Source: Lysobacter firmicutimachus (GTDB lineage Bacteria > Pseudomonadota > Gammaproteobacteria > Xanthomonadales > Xanthomonadaceae). Taken from it: DNA of 64,000 nt. The notes beneath the pieces are model-generated. The model did no database searches. It was not told where the DNA came from and saw nothing but the letters and a program-made list of their open reading frames with translations. Below, in pieces: positions 1 through 7,853 of the stretch (positions within the stretch are counted from its first letter, which is position 1; each line of letters opens with the position of its first letter). A program made the translations under genes and the position numbers. The stretch covers positions 2,604,001 to 2,668,000 of the forward strand of contig NZ_JBANDL010000002.1 of the NCBI RefSeq assembly GCF_037027445.1, in the 5' to 3' direction.

Positions 1-1
1 A

Positions 2-847
2 GCGACCGCTGCGACGCCCGCGCCGTCCGCCGCCGATACGGGCGCATTCGCGTTCCGTATCGGCGCGCTGGAGGCTTACGCGCTGAAGGACGGCGATATC
101 GATGTGGCCAACGACGGCAAGACGTTCGCCATCGGCGAGCCGGCCGAACAGGTGGCGGCCTTGCTGACTGCCGCCGGGCAACCGACCGACACCTTGCACT
201 TGAGCATCCAGCCCTTGCTGGTGCGCAGCGGCGATCGGACGCTGCTGTTCGACACCGGCGCCGCCGGCGTCTCCTTCGCCCGTGCCGGCCGCTTGCCGGC
301 GGCGCTGAAAGCCGCCGGCGTCGAGCCCGCGCAGGTCAGCGATATCTTCATTTCGCACGCGCATCCGGACCATGTCGGCGGCCTGCGCGCGAGCGACGGC
401 GCCTTGGCTTTTCCGAACGCCGTGGTGCATCTGTCCAGGCCCGAGTGGGAGGCCTTGAAGGGCGATGCCGGCAACGCCGCTTTGGTCGCCGCGATCGCCC
501 CCAAGGTCCAGGCTTTCGAGCCCGACGCGGCGATCCTGCCCGGCTTGGTCGACGCAGTGGCGGTCGACGGCCACACCCCGGGGCATAGCGCGTACCGGAT
601 CGCGTCCGGCGACCAGCGCCTGTTGTATCTGGGCGACACCGCGCACCACTTCGTGATCTCGGTGCAGCGCCCCGAATGGACGGTCGACTACGATCGCGAC
701 GCGACGCTGGCCGAAGCCAGCCGGCGCGCCTTGCTGCAGCGCGCCGTCGACGAGGACATGCACGTGTACGCCGTGCATTTCCCGTTCCCGGGGCTGGGCC
801 GGATCAAGCGCCAAGGCGAGGGCTTCGCCTGGGCGCCCGACCGCTGA
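2..847 (+). CDS. MBL-fold metallo-hydrolase, 5' end outside window
   Basis: The reading frame is open from the first bases of the window, so the true start lies upstream; a GTG at 104 is not the likely start because family-like sequence (GAFAFRIGALEAYALKDG) precedes it. The zinc-ligand motif HAHPDH is encoded at 356-373, and a second metal-ligand pair appears as GHTPGHS and later YLGDTAHH. These are hallmarks of the metallo-beta-lactamase superfamily, hydrolases that bind two zinc ions. The Ala/Pro-rich stretch at the window edge resembles the sequence just after a signal peptide, so a periplasmic location is plausible but cannot be confirmed. The substrate cannot be deduced. No partner gene follows in the same direction. 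Confidence 0.85.
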   Translation, partial: ATAATPAPSAADTGAFAFRIGALEAYALKDGDIDVANDGKTFAIGEPAEQVAALLTAAGQPTDTLHLSIQPLLVRSGDRTLLFDTGAAGVSFARAGRLPAALKAAGVEPAQVSDIFISHAHPDHVGGLRASDGALAFPNAVVHLSRPEWEALKGDAGNAALVAAIAPKVQAFEPDAAILPGLVDAVAVDGHTPGHSAYRIASGDQRLLYLGDTAHHFVISVQRPEWTVDYDRDATLAEASRRALLQRAVDEDMHVYAVHFPFPGLGRIKRQGEGFAWAPDR

Positions 848-1050
848 GCGTTGAACATCGGATGGGGCGGGGCAGCGACACGCCGACGCGCGCGGACATG
901 CCGTCTCATTGTCGTTCCCGCATCGATCGCGCTTGCCACGCGGCCGGGAGACGAGGCCGCCCGTGATGCGGCGGCGATGCCGACACCGCTCAGGAGCGGG
1001 GCTGCGCCGAACGTGCGGAGATCTGCACGCCGATCGAACGCCGCGCGATC

Positions 1051-1150
1051 GGCAGGCGCTTACGCGGGCGCGAAGTGCGCCGGTTCGACTGGTGGCAGAG
1101 CGCGACCATCGACGGGGTGCGGTTCATCGCCACGCCGGCACAGCACTTCT
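1051..1150 (+). pseudogene. Remnant of NAPE-PLD-like MBL-fold hydrolase
   Basis: A short open stretch encodes RRFDWWQSATIDGVRF followed by ATPAQHFS. The combination of D-W-W-(E/Q)-S and TPAQHFS is typical of the N-acylphosphatidylethanolamine phospholipase D-like branch of the MBL fold. Neither the upstream HNHYDH-type metal motif nor the downstream half of the family is present. After about 1150 the frame continues only into the antisense of neighbouring genes. I read this as a decayed fragment. The rest of 848-1215 holds no recognisable gene. Confidence 0.5.
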
Positions 1151-1215
1151 CTCCGGCCGCAGCGGTCGAGGCCATCGCCCGCAGCGGTTACCCGGTGGCG
1201 GCGGTGATCGCGGCG

Positions 1216-1521
1216 TTACTGCCGGTCGGCGAAGAAGTTGTAGATCGGGCCGAACACCAGGGCGACATACCAGCCGCCGGCGAAGCTTTTGACCAGCCCG
1301 ATCAGCACCGCGGACCAGGTCAACAGCTGGAAATCCGGCAGCACGAGGGTCAACAGCGAGCGGGCGGCGGGCCAGGCCGGAACGAACAAGTGGGCGACCA
1401 CACAGAGCCCGAACGAGACCGACAAGAACAGGCTCAGCGCCATGCCCAGCGCGCCGACCGGGATGCGCGCCGCAGACCCGGTGCCATCGAGCCTGGATGC
1501 GGGAGTGGCGTTCATCGGCAT
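1216..1521 (-). CDS. Small membrane protein, DUF5676 family
   Basis: A 101-residue protein with two hydrophobic segments, roughly residues 25-48 (GALGMALSLFLSVSFGLCVV) and 60-78, ending in GGWYVALVFGPIYNFFADRQ. The terminal G-W-Y-x-x-x-x-x-x-P-I-Y-N-F-F signature is characteristic of the DUF5676 family of small inner-membrane proteins, whose function is unknown to me. Residues before the first transmembrane segment are less family-like, so an internal start (MALSLF, residue 27) is possible. A palindrome matching the FNR/Anr consensus lies 76-89 bases upstream, suggesting induction at low oxygen. The gene stands alone, reading away from the efflux operon stop. Confidence 0.75.
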   Translation of the reverse strand: MPMNATPASRLDGTGSAARIPVGALGMALSLFLSVSFGLCVVAHLFVPAWPAARSLLTLVLPDFQLLTWSAVLIGLVKSFAGGWYVALVFGPIYNFFADRQ

Positions 1522-1596
1522 GCTCCTTCTGGCGCGTTGTCCCGATCGGCTGCTTGGCAGCCGTGCCTACTACACCACCGGCCAAGCCGGCCGGGG

Positions 1597-1610
1597 TTGA
1601 CGTGGATCAA
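1597..1610. promoter_or_regulatory. FNR/Anr-type box upstream of the DUF5676 gene
   Basis: TTGACGTGGATCAA fits the TTGAY-N4-RTCAA dyad bound by FNR/Anr/Dnr regulators. It lies about 80 bases upstream of the DUF5676 start, which suits class II activation. Four such dyads occur in this window; the other three are beside the Hsp20, GNAT and DUF6868 genes. Confidence 0.55.
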
Positions 1611-1692
1611 GCCGGCCGCCCCTTCCTGGGCGGGCCGGCCGGCAAACCGGCGCGCGGTCGGCCCGGCGCGTGGCTCCGCGCCGGGCCCGCGG

Positions 1693-4600
1693 TCAGGCCG
1701 ACGGCGGTTGCGGCCAGGCCGGGTGCGAGGAGTGGTGGCGGAAGCGCCGGGTCAGCCACTCGCCGAGGTCGTCGATCACGGTGAACGCGGCCGGGATCAC
1801 GATCAGGCTCAGCAGGGTGGAAGTGATCAGGCCGCCGATCACCGCGATGGCCATCGGCGCACGGAAGCTGGAATCTCCGGAAAACCCCAGCGCGATCGGC
1901 AGCATGCCCGCGCCCATCGCCAGGGTCGTCATGATGATCGGCTGGGCGCGCTTGCGGCAGGCGTCGACCAGCGCGTCGTGCTGGCTCAGCCCGTGTTCGT
2001 CTTCGGCGATCACCGCATAGTCCACCAACAGGATCGAATTCTTGGTGGCGATGCCGATCAGCATCAGCAAACCGATCAACGCCGGCAGCGACAGCATGTT
2101 CTGGGTCAGCAGCAAGGCGCCGAACGCGCCGCCGGCGCACAGCGGCACCGCGGTCAGGATGGTCAGCGGCATCAGGGCGTGGTTGAACAGCAGCAACAGC
2201 ACCATGTAGATGCAGATCAAGCCCGCCGCCATCGCCAGCAAGAAGCCGACGAACAACTCGACGAAGACTTCGGCGTCGCCGGTATTGAGAAAGCTCACGC
2301 CCGGCGGCAGCTGCTTGACGCTGGGCAGCTGCTGCACCGTCTCCATCACCTCGCCGAGCGGGCGACCGTTGAGTTCGGCGGTCAGGGTGACGTTGCGCTG
2401 GCGCTGATAGCGCGAGATCTGCGACGGGCCGCTGCCCATGCGCACCTCGGCCACCGCCGCCAGCGGCACCGGGCCGTAGCGGCCGGGCACGCGCAATTGG
2501 CCGATCAGCGCGGGGTTCGACAGCGCCGCCTCGGCGAAGCCGACCCGGATCGGAATCTGGCGGTCGGGCAGATTGAGCTTGGCCAGGCGCTGCTCGTAAT
2601 CGCCGGCGGTGGCGATGCGCGCGGCCTCGGCGATGTCGGCGGTGGCTACGCCGAGGTCGGCCGCGCGGGCCGGGTTCGGCACGATCTGGATCTCCGGGCG
2701 CAACAGCGAAGCCGAAGAGGTGATGCTGCCCAGCCCTGGGATGCCGCGCAGGTCGCGCTCCAGCGCGATCGAGGCCTCCTGCAGGCGTTGCGGATCGTCG
2801 CCGGACAGCACCAGTTGCAACAGATTGCCCGGCTCGGAACTGACATAGCTCACCCGCACCCCGGGCAAGTCGGCCAGCCGGGCGCGGGCCACGCGCTCCA
2901 GTTCGCGCTGGTCGCGCTCGCGGTCGTCGGCCGCGCCCCAGTCCAGCACCAGGGTGGCCTTGCGTACGTCGGGCACCCCGGTCGTCGAGGGGTCGCCCAG
3001 ATCGAGCACGCTGCCGATCGCGGTGTAGACCTGCTTGAGCTCGGGAATGTCCTTCAACCGTTGGCGTGCGCGTTCGGCCACCGCCTGGGTTTCCTGCAGG
3101 CGCGTGCCCGGCGGCAGCTCCAGGCTCAGATTGCTGCGCCCCAGGTCGGACTGCGGGATGAAGGTGGCCGGAATCAGCGGCACCAGCGCCAGCGAGACGA
3201 CGAACAGACCGGTGGCGATCCACAGCGTGCGGGCGCGGTGGCGCAGCGCCGCATCGACCCAACCCAGGTACCAGCGCATCAGCCGGGAATCGGCCGGCTC
3301 CTCGCCGTGCGGCTTGAGCAGGTAGGCGGCCATCATCGGCGTCAGCAGGCGCGCTACCAGCAGCGAGAACAATACCGCCGTGGCCGCGGTCCAACCGAAC
3401 TCGCGGAAGAACTTGCCGGCGATGCCGGGCATGAACGCGACCGGCACGAACACCGCGGCCAGGGTCAGCGAGGTCGCGATCACCGCATTGCCGATCTCGC
3501 CGGCCGCCTCGCGGGCGGCCTCGATCGGCGGCTTGCCCATGCGCAGGTGGCGGACGATGTTCTCGATCTCGACGATGGCGTCGTCGACCAGGATGCCCAC
3601 CACCACCGACAAGGCCAGCAGGGTGATCAGGTTCAGCGTGAAACCGAACCAATGCATCACCGCGAAGGTCGGAATGATCGACAGCGGCAGGGCCAAGGCC
3701 GAAACCCAGGTCGCGCGCCAGTTGCGCAGGAACGCGAACACCACCAGCAAAGCCAGCAACGCGCCTTCCCACAGCATGGTCATCGACGAGTCGTAGGAGC
3801 GGTGGGTCTCGTCGATCACGGTGGTGACCAGGCGGAAGTCGATGCCCCGATGCTGCGCCTTGAGTTCCTCCAGCGCCTTGTGCACGCCGGCCTCGACCTC
3901 GACCTCGCTGGAACCGCGAGTGCGCGACATCGAGAACGCGACCACGTCGCGGCCGTCGAGCAGCGCGGCCTGGCTGGGATCGGCGGCGGCGTCGCTGACC
4001 CGGGCCAGCGCCGACAACCGCACCGAGCGTCCGTCGGGCAGGCTGATCGAATAGTCGCGCAGCGCTTGCGCGGTGCCGACCGTGCCCAGGGTGCGGATGG
4101 TCTGCTGGGCGCCATCGAGCTCGGCCTTGCCGCCGGCGCGCTCGACCTGGATCGCCGCCATCTGGCGCGACACGTCGCCGGCGGTGACCCCGTAGGCGAG
4201 CAGGGCGTTCGGGTCCAAGTCGACCCGCACCTGGCGTTGCACGCCGCCGACGCGGGTGACCCGGGCCACGCCCGGCACGCCGTACATCGCCCGGCTGACC
4301 TCGCGGTCCACGAACCAACTGGCCTCGTCGGCGCTCATCTGCGGCGCGACCAGGGCATAGGTCATCAGCGAGCCGCCGATGTCGACCTTGGAGATCACCG
4401 GCTCCTGGATGTCCTGCGGCAGGTCGGTGCGGATCCGCGTCACCGCGTCTCGGGTGTCGTCCAGCGCGGTGGCCAGGTCGGCTTCCAGCAGGAATTCGAT
4501 CTGGGTGGTGCTGACGCCTTCGCTGACGGTGGACATCACCCGCTTGACGTTGGTCACCGTGGCGACCGAATCCTCGATCTTGCGGGTAACCTCGGCCTCC

Positions 4601-4776
4601 AACTGGCTGGGCGAGGCGCCCGGCTGGGTCACCGTCACCGTGGTCATCGGGAATGCGATGTCGGGGAAGCGCGCTACCGGCAGTTGGTAGAAGCCCCACA
4701 ACCCAGCCACGCACAGCACGAAGAACACCATCACCGCCGGCAACGGGCGGCGGATCGCCCATGCGGAAAAATTCAT
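1693..4776 (-). CDS. RND efflux permease (AcrB/MexB-like, HAE1/MdtBC type)
   Basis: A 1027-residue inner-membrane proton-drug antiporter of normal length for the AcrB/CzcA superfamily. It starts MNFSAWAIRRPLPAVMVFFV, giving the usual first transmembrane helix, then FPDIAFPMTTVTVTQPGASPSQLE at the start of the first periplasmic porter loop. Motifs in the transmembrane domain such as GILVDDAIVEIEN (proton-relay helix 4) and the later IGIATKNSILLVDYA repeat are intact. It should export small toxic molecules or antibiotics together with the adaptor encoded immediately upstream and an outer-membrane factor encoded elsewhere, as no TolC-like gene is nearby. The start was chosen because its ATG overlaps the adaptor stop (ATGA), indicating translational coupling. 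Substrate specificity is not visible. Confidence 0.95.
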   Translation of the reverse strand: MNFSAWAIRRPLPAVMVFFVLCVAGLWGFYQLPVARFPDIAFPMTTVTVTQPGASPSQLEAEVTRKIEDSVATVTNVKRVMSTVSEGVSTTQIEFLLEADLATALDDTRDAVTRIRTDLPQDIQEPVISKVDIGGSLMTYALVAPQMSADEASWFVDREVSRAMYGVPGVARVTRVGGVQRQVRVDLDPNALLAYGVTAGDVSRQMAAIQVERAGGKAELDGAQQTIRTLGTVGTAQALRDYSISLPDGRSVRLSALARVSDAAADPSQAALLDGRDVVAFSMSRTRGSSEVEVEAGVHKALEELKAQHRGIDFRLVTTVIDETHRSYDSSMTMLWEGALLALLVVFAFLRNWRATWVSALALPLSIIPTFAVMHWFGFTLNLITLLALSVVVGILVDDAIVEIENIVRHLRMGKPPIEAAREAAGEIGNAVIATSLTLAAVFVPVAFMPGIAGKFFREFGWTAATAVLFSLLVARLLTPMMAAYLLKPHGEEPADSRLMRWYLGWVDAALRHRARTLWIATGLFVVSLALVPLIPATFIPQSDLGRSNLSLELPPGTRLQETQAVAERARQRLKDIPELKQVYTAIGSVLDLGDPSTTGVPDVRKATLVLDWGAADDRERDQRELERVARARLADLPGVRVSYVSSEPGNLLQLVLSGDDPQRLQEASIALERDLRGIPGLGSITSSASLLRPEIQIVPNPARAADLGVATADIAEAARIATAGDYEQRLAKLNLPDRQIPIRVGFAEAALSNPALIGQLRVPGRYGPVPLAAVAEVRMGSGPSQISRYQRQRNVTLTAELNGRPLGEVMETVQQLPSVKQLPPGVSFLNTGDAEVFVELFVGFLLAMAAGLICIYMVLLLLFNHALMPLTILTAVPLCAGGAFGALLLTQNMLSLPALIGLLMLIGIATKNSILLVDYAVIAEDEHGLSQHDALVDACRKRAQPIIMTTLAMGAGMLPIALGFSGDSSFRAPMAIAVIGGLITSTLLSLIVIPAAFTVIDDLGEWLTRRFRHHSSHPAWPQPPSA

Positions 4777-5873
4777 GGCGTCGGCTTCTCCGCCGCGACC
4801 ACGTGCACCCGATCGCCGTCGCCGAGGAAACCGGCGCCCGCGGCGACCACGCGCTCGCCGTCTTTCAGGCCTTCGACGATCTCGACCAGGCCCTGCGCGG
4901 TCTGACCGGTACGCACCCGCTGGCGCTGCACCGACTGCGCATCCTTCATCGTGAACACGTAGCTGTGGCCGTCGCGCTGCACCACCGCCGCGCTGGGCAC
5001 CATCAGGGCGCGGCCGGCGCCGGTGACGATCCGGCCTTCCACGTACACCCCTTGCTTGAGCGGTCCGGGATCGGGCAGGTCGGCATAGACCGTGCCGGTG
5101 CGGGTCTGCGCGTCCACGCCCGGGCTGACTGCGCGGATGCGGCCGGCGATGGTCCGGCCGCCATGCGGCAATTCGACCGTGTTGCCGACCGCAACCAGGG
5201 CCAGTTGGTCTTCCGGCAGCTCGGCGCGCCACTCCAGCCGGCCGTCGCGGATCAGCCGCAGCAGTTCGCTGCCGGCCGCGACCACTTGGCCGGGCTGCAC
5301 GAGGCGCTTGGAGATCACGCCGTCCGCGGGCGCACGCAACTCGGCGAAGTCGCGCCGGAGCCGGGCCGCATCGCGACCGGCGCGGGCGGTGGCGGTCTGC
5401 GCCTCGGCCTGCACCCGGGTGGCGCGCAGCTCGTCCAGATTGCCGGCGCTGATCAATTGCTGCGCGGCCAGCTTGGCGCCGCGCTCGTAACTGACCTGGG
5501 CCAACGACAGCGAGGCCTGGGCCTGCCGCAGCGAAGCCTCGGCCTGGGCCAGTTCGCTGTCCAGGGTGCGATGATCCAGGGTCAGCAGGACCTGGCCCTT
5601 GCGCACGCTCTGGCCGACGTCGACGTCGAGTGCGGTGACCCGTTGGCCGCTGAGCTCGACGCCCAGCTGCATTTCCTCGAACGCCGACACCGGCCCGGAC
5701 ACCAGCACGCTGCGCGCCAGTGGCCGCCACTGCGCCGGGGCCAGCGATACGGTCAGGGCCGACGCGCTCTTGGCTGCGGCCGGGTCGGCGTCTTCGTCGC
5801 CTGCGCACGCGCTCAGGGACAGGCACGCCGCGAGGAGGAGGGGGACTGGCCAACGCCGTGACCGTGCGCGCAT
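4773..5873 (-). CDS. RND efflux periplasmic adaptor (HlyD/AcrA family lipoprotein)
   Basis: A 366-residue adaptor linking the RND permease to an outer-membrane channel. Residues 1-24 form a lipoprotein signal with lipobox L-S-A-C, so the mature protein is probably anchored through Cys23 or so. The order of parts is standard: barrel-sandwich hybrid (ELSGQRVTALDVDVGQSVRKGQ), alpha-helical hairpin (LAQAEASLRQAQASLSLAQ), second lipoyl half (LRAPADGVISKRLVQPGQVV), beta-barrel and membrane-proximal domain. It is the first gene of a two-gene operon with a 4-base overlap. No regulator gene of the TetR or MarR kind is adjacent. Confidence 0.94.
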   Translation of the reverse strand: MRARSRRWPVPLLLAACLSLSACAGDEDADPAAAKSASALTVSLAPAQWRPLARSVLVSGPVSAFEEMQLGVELSGQRVTALDVDVGQSVRKGQVLLTLDHRTLDSELAQAEASLRQAQASLSLAQVSYERGAKLAAQQLISAGNLDELRATRVQAEAQTATARAGRDAARLRRDFAELRAPADGVISKRLVQPGQVVAAGSELLRLIRDGRLEWRAELPEDQLALVAVGNTVELPHGGRTIAGRIRAVSPGVDAQTRTGTVYADLPDPGPLKQGVYVEGRIVTGAGRALMVPSAAVVQRDGHSYVFTMKDAQSVQRQRVRTGQTAQGLVEIVEGLKDGERVVAAGAGFLGDGDRVHVVAAEKPTP

Positions 5874-6268
5874 GGGATTCCGTCGAGGTAGGTAAGAATA
5901 GGGGCGGCGCTGGATCGGGGCCGGCGTCGTGCGGACGGGCCGGAGCTGCGATCCGTGCGCGCATCGCGACCAAGCTAGGCGGGCGAGTTTAAGAAGGAAT
6001 TAATCGCCGGCACGGCCGTCCGCACGAACCAGGCGATCGAGCAGGACGGTCGCGCAGGGGCAGAGCAGGGCAGGCTGCGTGCGAAGCCGTCAGATTATGC
6101 CGCCGACCGGGCGCGCACGTCCGGCCGAACAGGCATGATCCCTGCGGCCGCATGACGCAGGCCGAGATGCCGGCCAGCGTTATGCGAAATCCGCTCGGCG
6201 CCGGCCGCGCCGACCTCCACCGATTCGATGTCCAGCGCCGCACAGCGCTTTCTTGACTCAGAACCCGC
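5874..6268. other. Intergenic region between efflux operon and ridA remnant
   Basis: About 395 bases separate the divergent efflux operon and the ridA-like gene. It must contain at least the leftward efflux promoter. I see no clear hairpin, operator dyad or conserved coding stretch; the short open frames here have Arg/Ala-rich translations typical of chance reading frames in GC-rich DNA. Confidence 0.4.
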
Positions 6269-6655
6269 ATGCCACTGATCGCCCACGACCCGCCCGAGCT
6301 GTTCCCGCCATACCGCGGCTATGTCCACGCCATGGAAGTCGCCGGCGGAAGCCGGTTGCTTTTCATCAGCGGACTCAACGCCTTCCAGTCCGACGGCACC
6401 ACCATGCCGGAATCGTTCGAGGACCAGGCGCTGCTGATCTGGAGCCACATCAAGACCATCCTGAACTCAGCCGGGCTCGGGATAGAGAACCTGGTGTCTC
6501 TGCGCACCTACCTGGCCGACCCGGCATTCGACGAGGCCAACGCCCGCATCCGCGCCGAACAGTAGGGATCGCATCGCGTCTCTTCGACGGTGATTTGCTG
6601 CACTTTGCTGGAGCCGACGTGGAAGCTGGAGGTCGAGGCGGTCGCCGCAGGCTAA
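6269..6655 (+). pseudogene. ridA: RidA family protein interrupted by an in-frame TAG
   Basis: The first 98 codons encode a RidA/YjgF-type enamine/imine deaminase N-terminal two-thirds (LLFISGLNAFQSDGT, then LGIENLVSLRTYLADP). An in-frame TAG at 6563-6565 stops it after RIRAEQ. The same frame then continues with GSHRVSSTVICCTLLEP and TWKLEVEAVAAG to a TAA at 6653-6655, which is the expected C-terminal strand and helix of RidA. No insertion or deletion is needed, so a single base change accounts for the break. RidA normally removes reactive 2-aminoacrylate-type intermediates as a trimer, and the truncated product would lack the conserved C-terminal part of the active-site cleft. A sequencing error is the alternative. 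Confidence 0.8.
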
Positions 6656-6758
6656 GCTCGCCGCCGGGCCGCACGCCGGTTGCGGGTCGCCTCCAGCCGC
6701 GGAGAACCGGAGCCGGGCAAGGGCACGGCCGCCGCCATCCGCGGCCCGAGACGAAGCC

Positions 6759-7619
6759 TCATCTCCGCCCTGCGGCGCAGATCGTCAGATTCGGAATCCG
6801 AACCGCGCCGCCCACGGTCGCATACGGCTGCAGGCGCTCGCTGAGCCTGCGGCCGAATTCCGCCCGCTGCGCGAGCGGGCGATCGCCGAGCAGGGCGGAG
6901 AACTCGGGCGACACGTCCATCAGGTATCGGCCGCAGTCTGCGGCGGACGAAAACTCGAGGGGCATCGTCATTTCCTCGCTGTGCACGTCGCGAAAGCCGG
7001 CGCGACGCATGGTCTCTTGCACTGCTACGCGCACAGGCGAGCACGCAGGCGAGGCGTCGGACGCGGACGGCGGCAAGCCGAACATCTCTTGCGCGACCGC
7101 CGCCGCCAGGCTCGCCATCGGTCGCCCCTGCGCCCCGGATGGCCAAACGGCGGTGACGAACCAACCATCGGAAACCAACAGGCGCCGGATCGCGGCCAAC
7201 GCCCCGGGCGGATCGGGCAGAGACGTCACCCCCCAGCGGCAGAGGATCGCATCGAAGCGGGCGCCGGCAACATCCAGCGTCGCCGCATCCGCCTGGATGA
7301 ATTCCACGTTCGCCAGTCCCTGTGCAGCGGCTCTTTCCTGGGCGATATCGAGCATCCGCGGCGAAAAGTCCGTCGCCACGACCCGCCCCGAGGGACCGAC
7401 GCAGCGCGCTGCCGATAGCGCGGGTTCGCCGATGCCGGTCCCGAGGTCCAGCACCCGCTGCCCGGGTCGGACCTGCGCCAGTTCGAGCATGCGAAGGCTG
7501 ACACGTTGCGCGCCGCCCTCGATGGTCGGCCACCATTTCCGCCAGCCGGCGGCGACCGCGTCCCATTGCCGGCGCTGCTCCTCGTCGTGGTGCATGGGGC
7601 GATCGGATTCGGCGCTCAT
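6759..7619 (-). CDS. Class I SAM-dependent methyltransferase
   Basis: A 286-residue protein with the Rossmann-fold methyltransferase signature: motif I VLDLGTGIGEPA at about residues 56-67 for S-adenosylmethionine binding, an acidic residue after strand 2 (ATDFSPRML), and post-motif DAATLDVAGARFDAILCRWG. It resembles the UbiE/Methyltransf_25 group, but its substrate cannot be assigned; quinones, natural products and small molecules are all possible. The gene is monocistronic and reads away from the PLD-like gene. The start MSAESDRP was kept since no better start follows before the conserved region. Confidence 0.85.
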   Translation of the reverse strand: MSAESDRPMHHDEEQRRQWDAVAAGWRKWWPTIEGGAQRVSLRMLELAQVRPGQRVLDLGTGIGEPALSAARCVGPSGRVVATDFSPRMLDIAQERAAAQGLANVEFIQADAATLDVAGARFDAILCRWGVTSLPDPPGALAAIRRLLVSDGWFVTAVWPSGAQGRPMASLAAAVAQEMFGLPPSASDASPACSPVRVAVQETMRRAGFRDVHSEEMTMPLEFSSAADCGRYLMDVSPEFSALLGDRPLAQRAEFGRRLSERLQPYATVGGAVRIPNLTICAAGRR

Positions 7620-7853
7620 GGGCTCAGTCTCCTGGTTCGACAGGCCAATCCAGGCCGCCCGGCCGAACTGGCGGCGGACGGCTGTGCGAGGACGTTCATC
7701 CTATCCCGCGCCTGCCTCGGATCGGCCAGATCCGGCGCCGGAGCCTGCGGAAACCTGAGCGGGGCAGGGTGGCCTTTCGCATGGCGGCCCTCCGTTCTCA
7801 GGGAAAACCGCGGCCTCCCGGGTCGCGTGGGCCACCGCCAGGGGGATGCCTCG

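Noticed and set aside
1075..4905. A 1276-residue open frame on the + strand
   Set aside because: It is the antisense of the RND permease; its translation is Gln/His/Arg-rich without domains. Only its first 25 residues (NAPE-PLD-like remnant) are meaningful.
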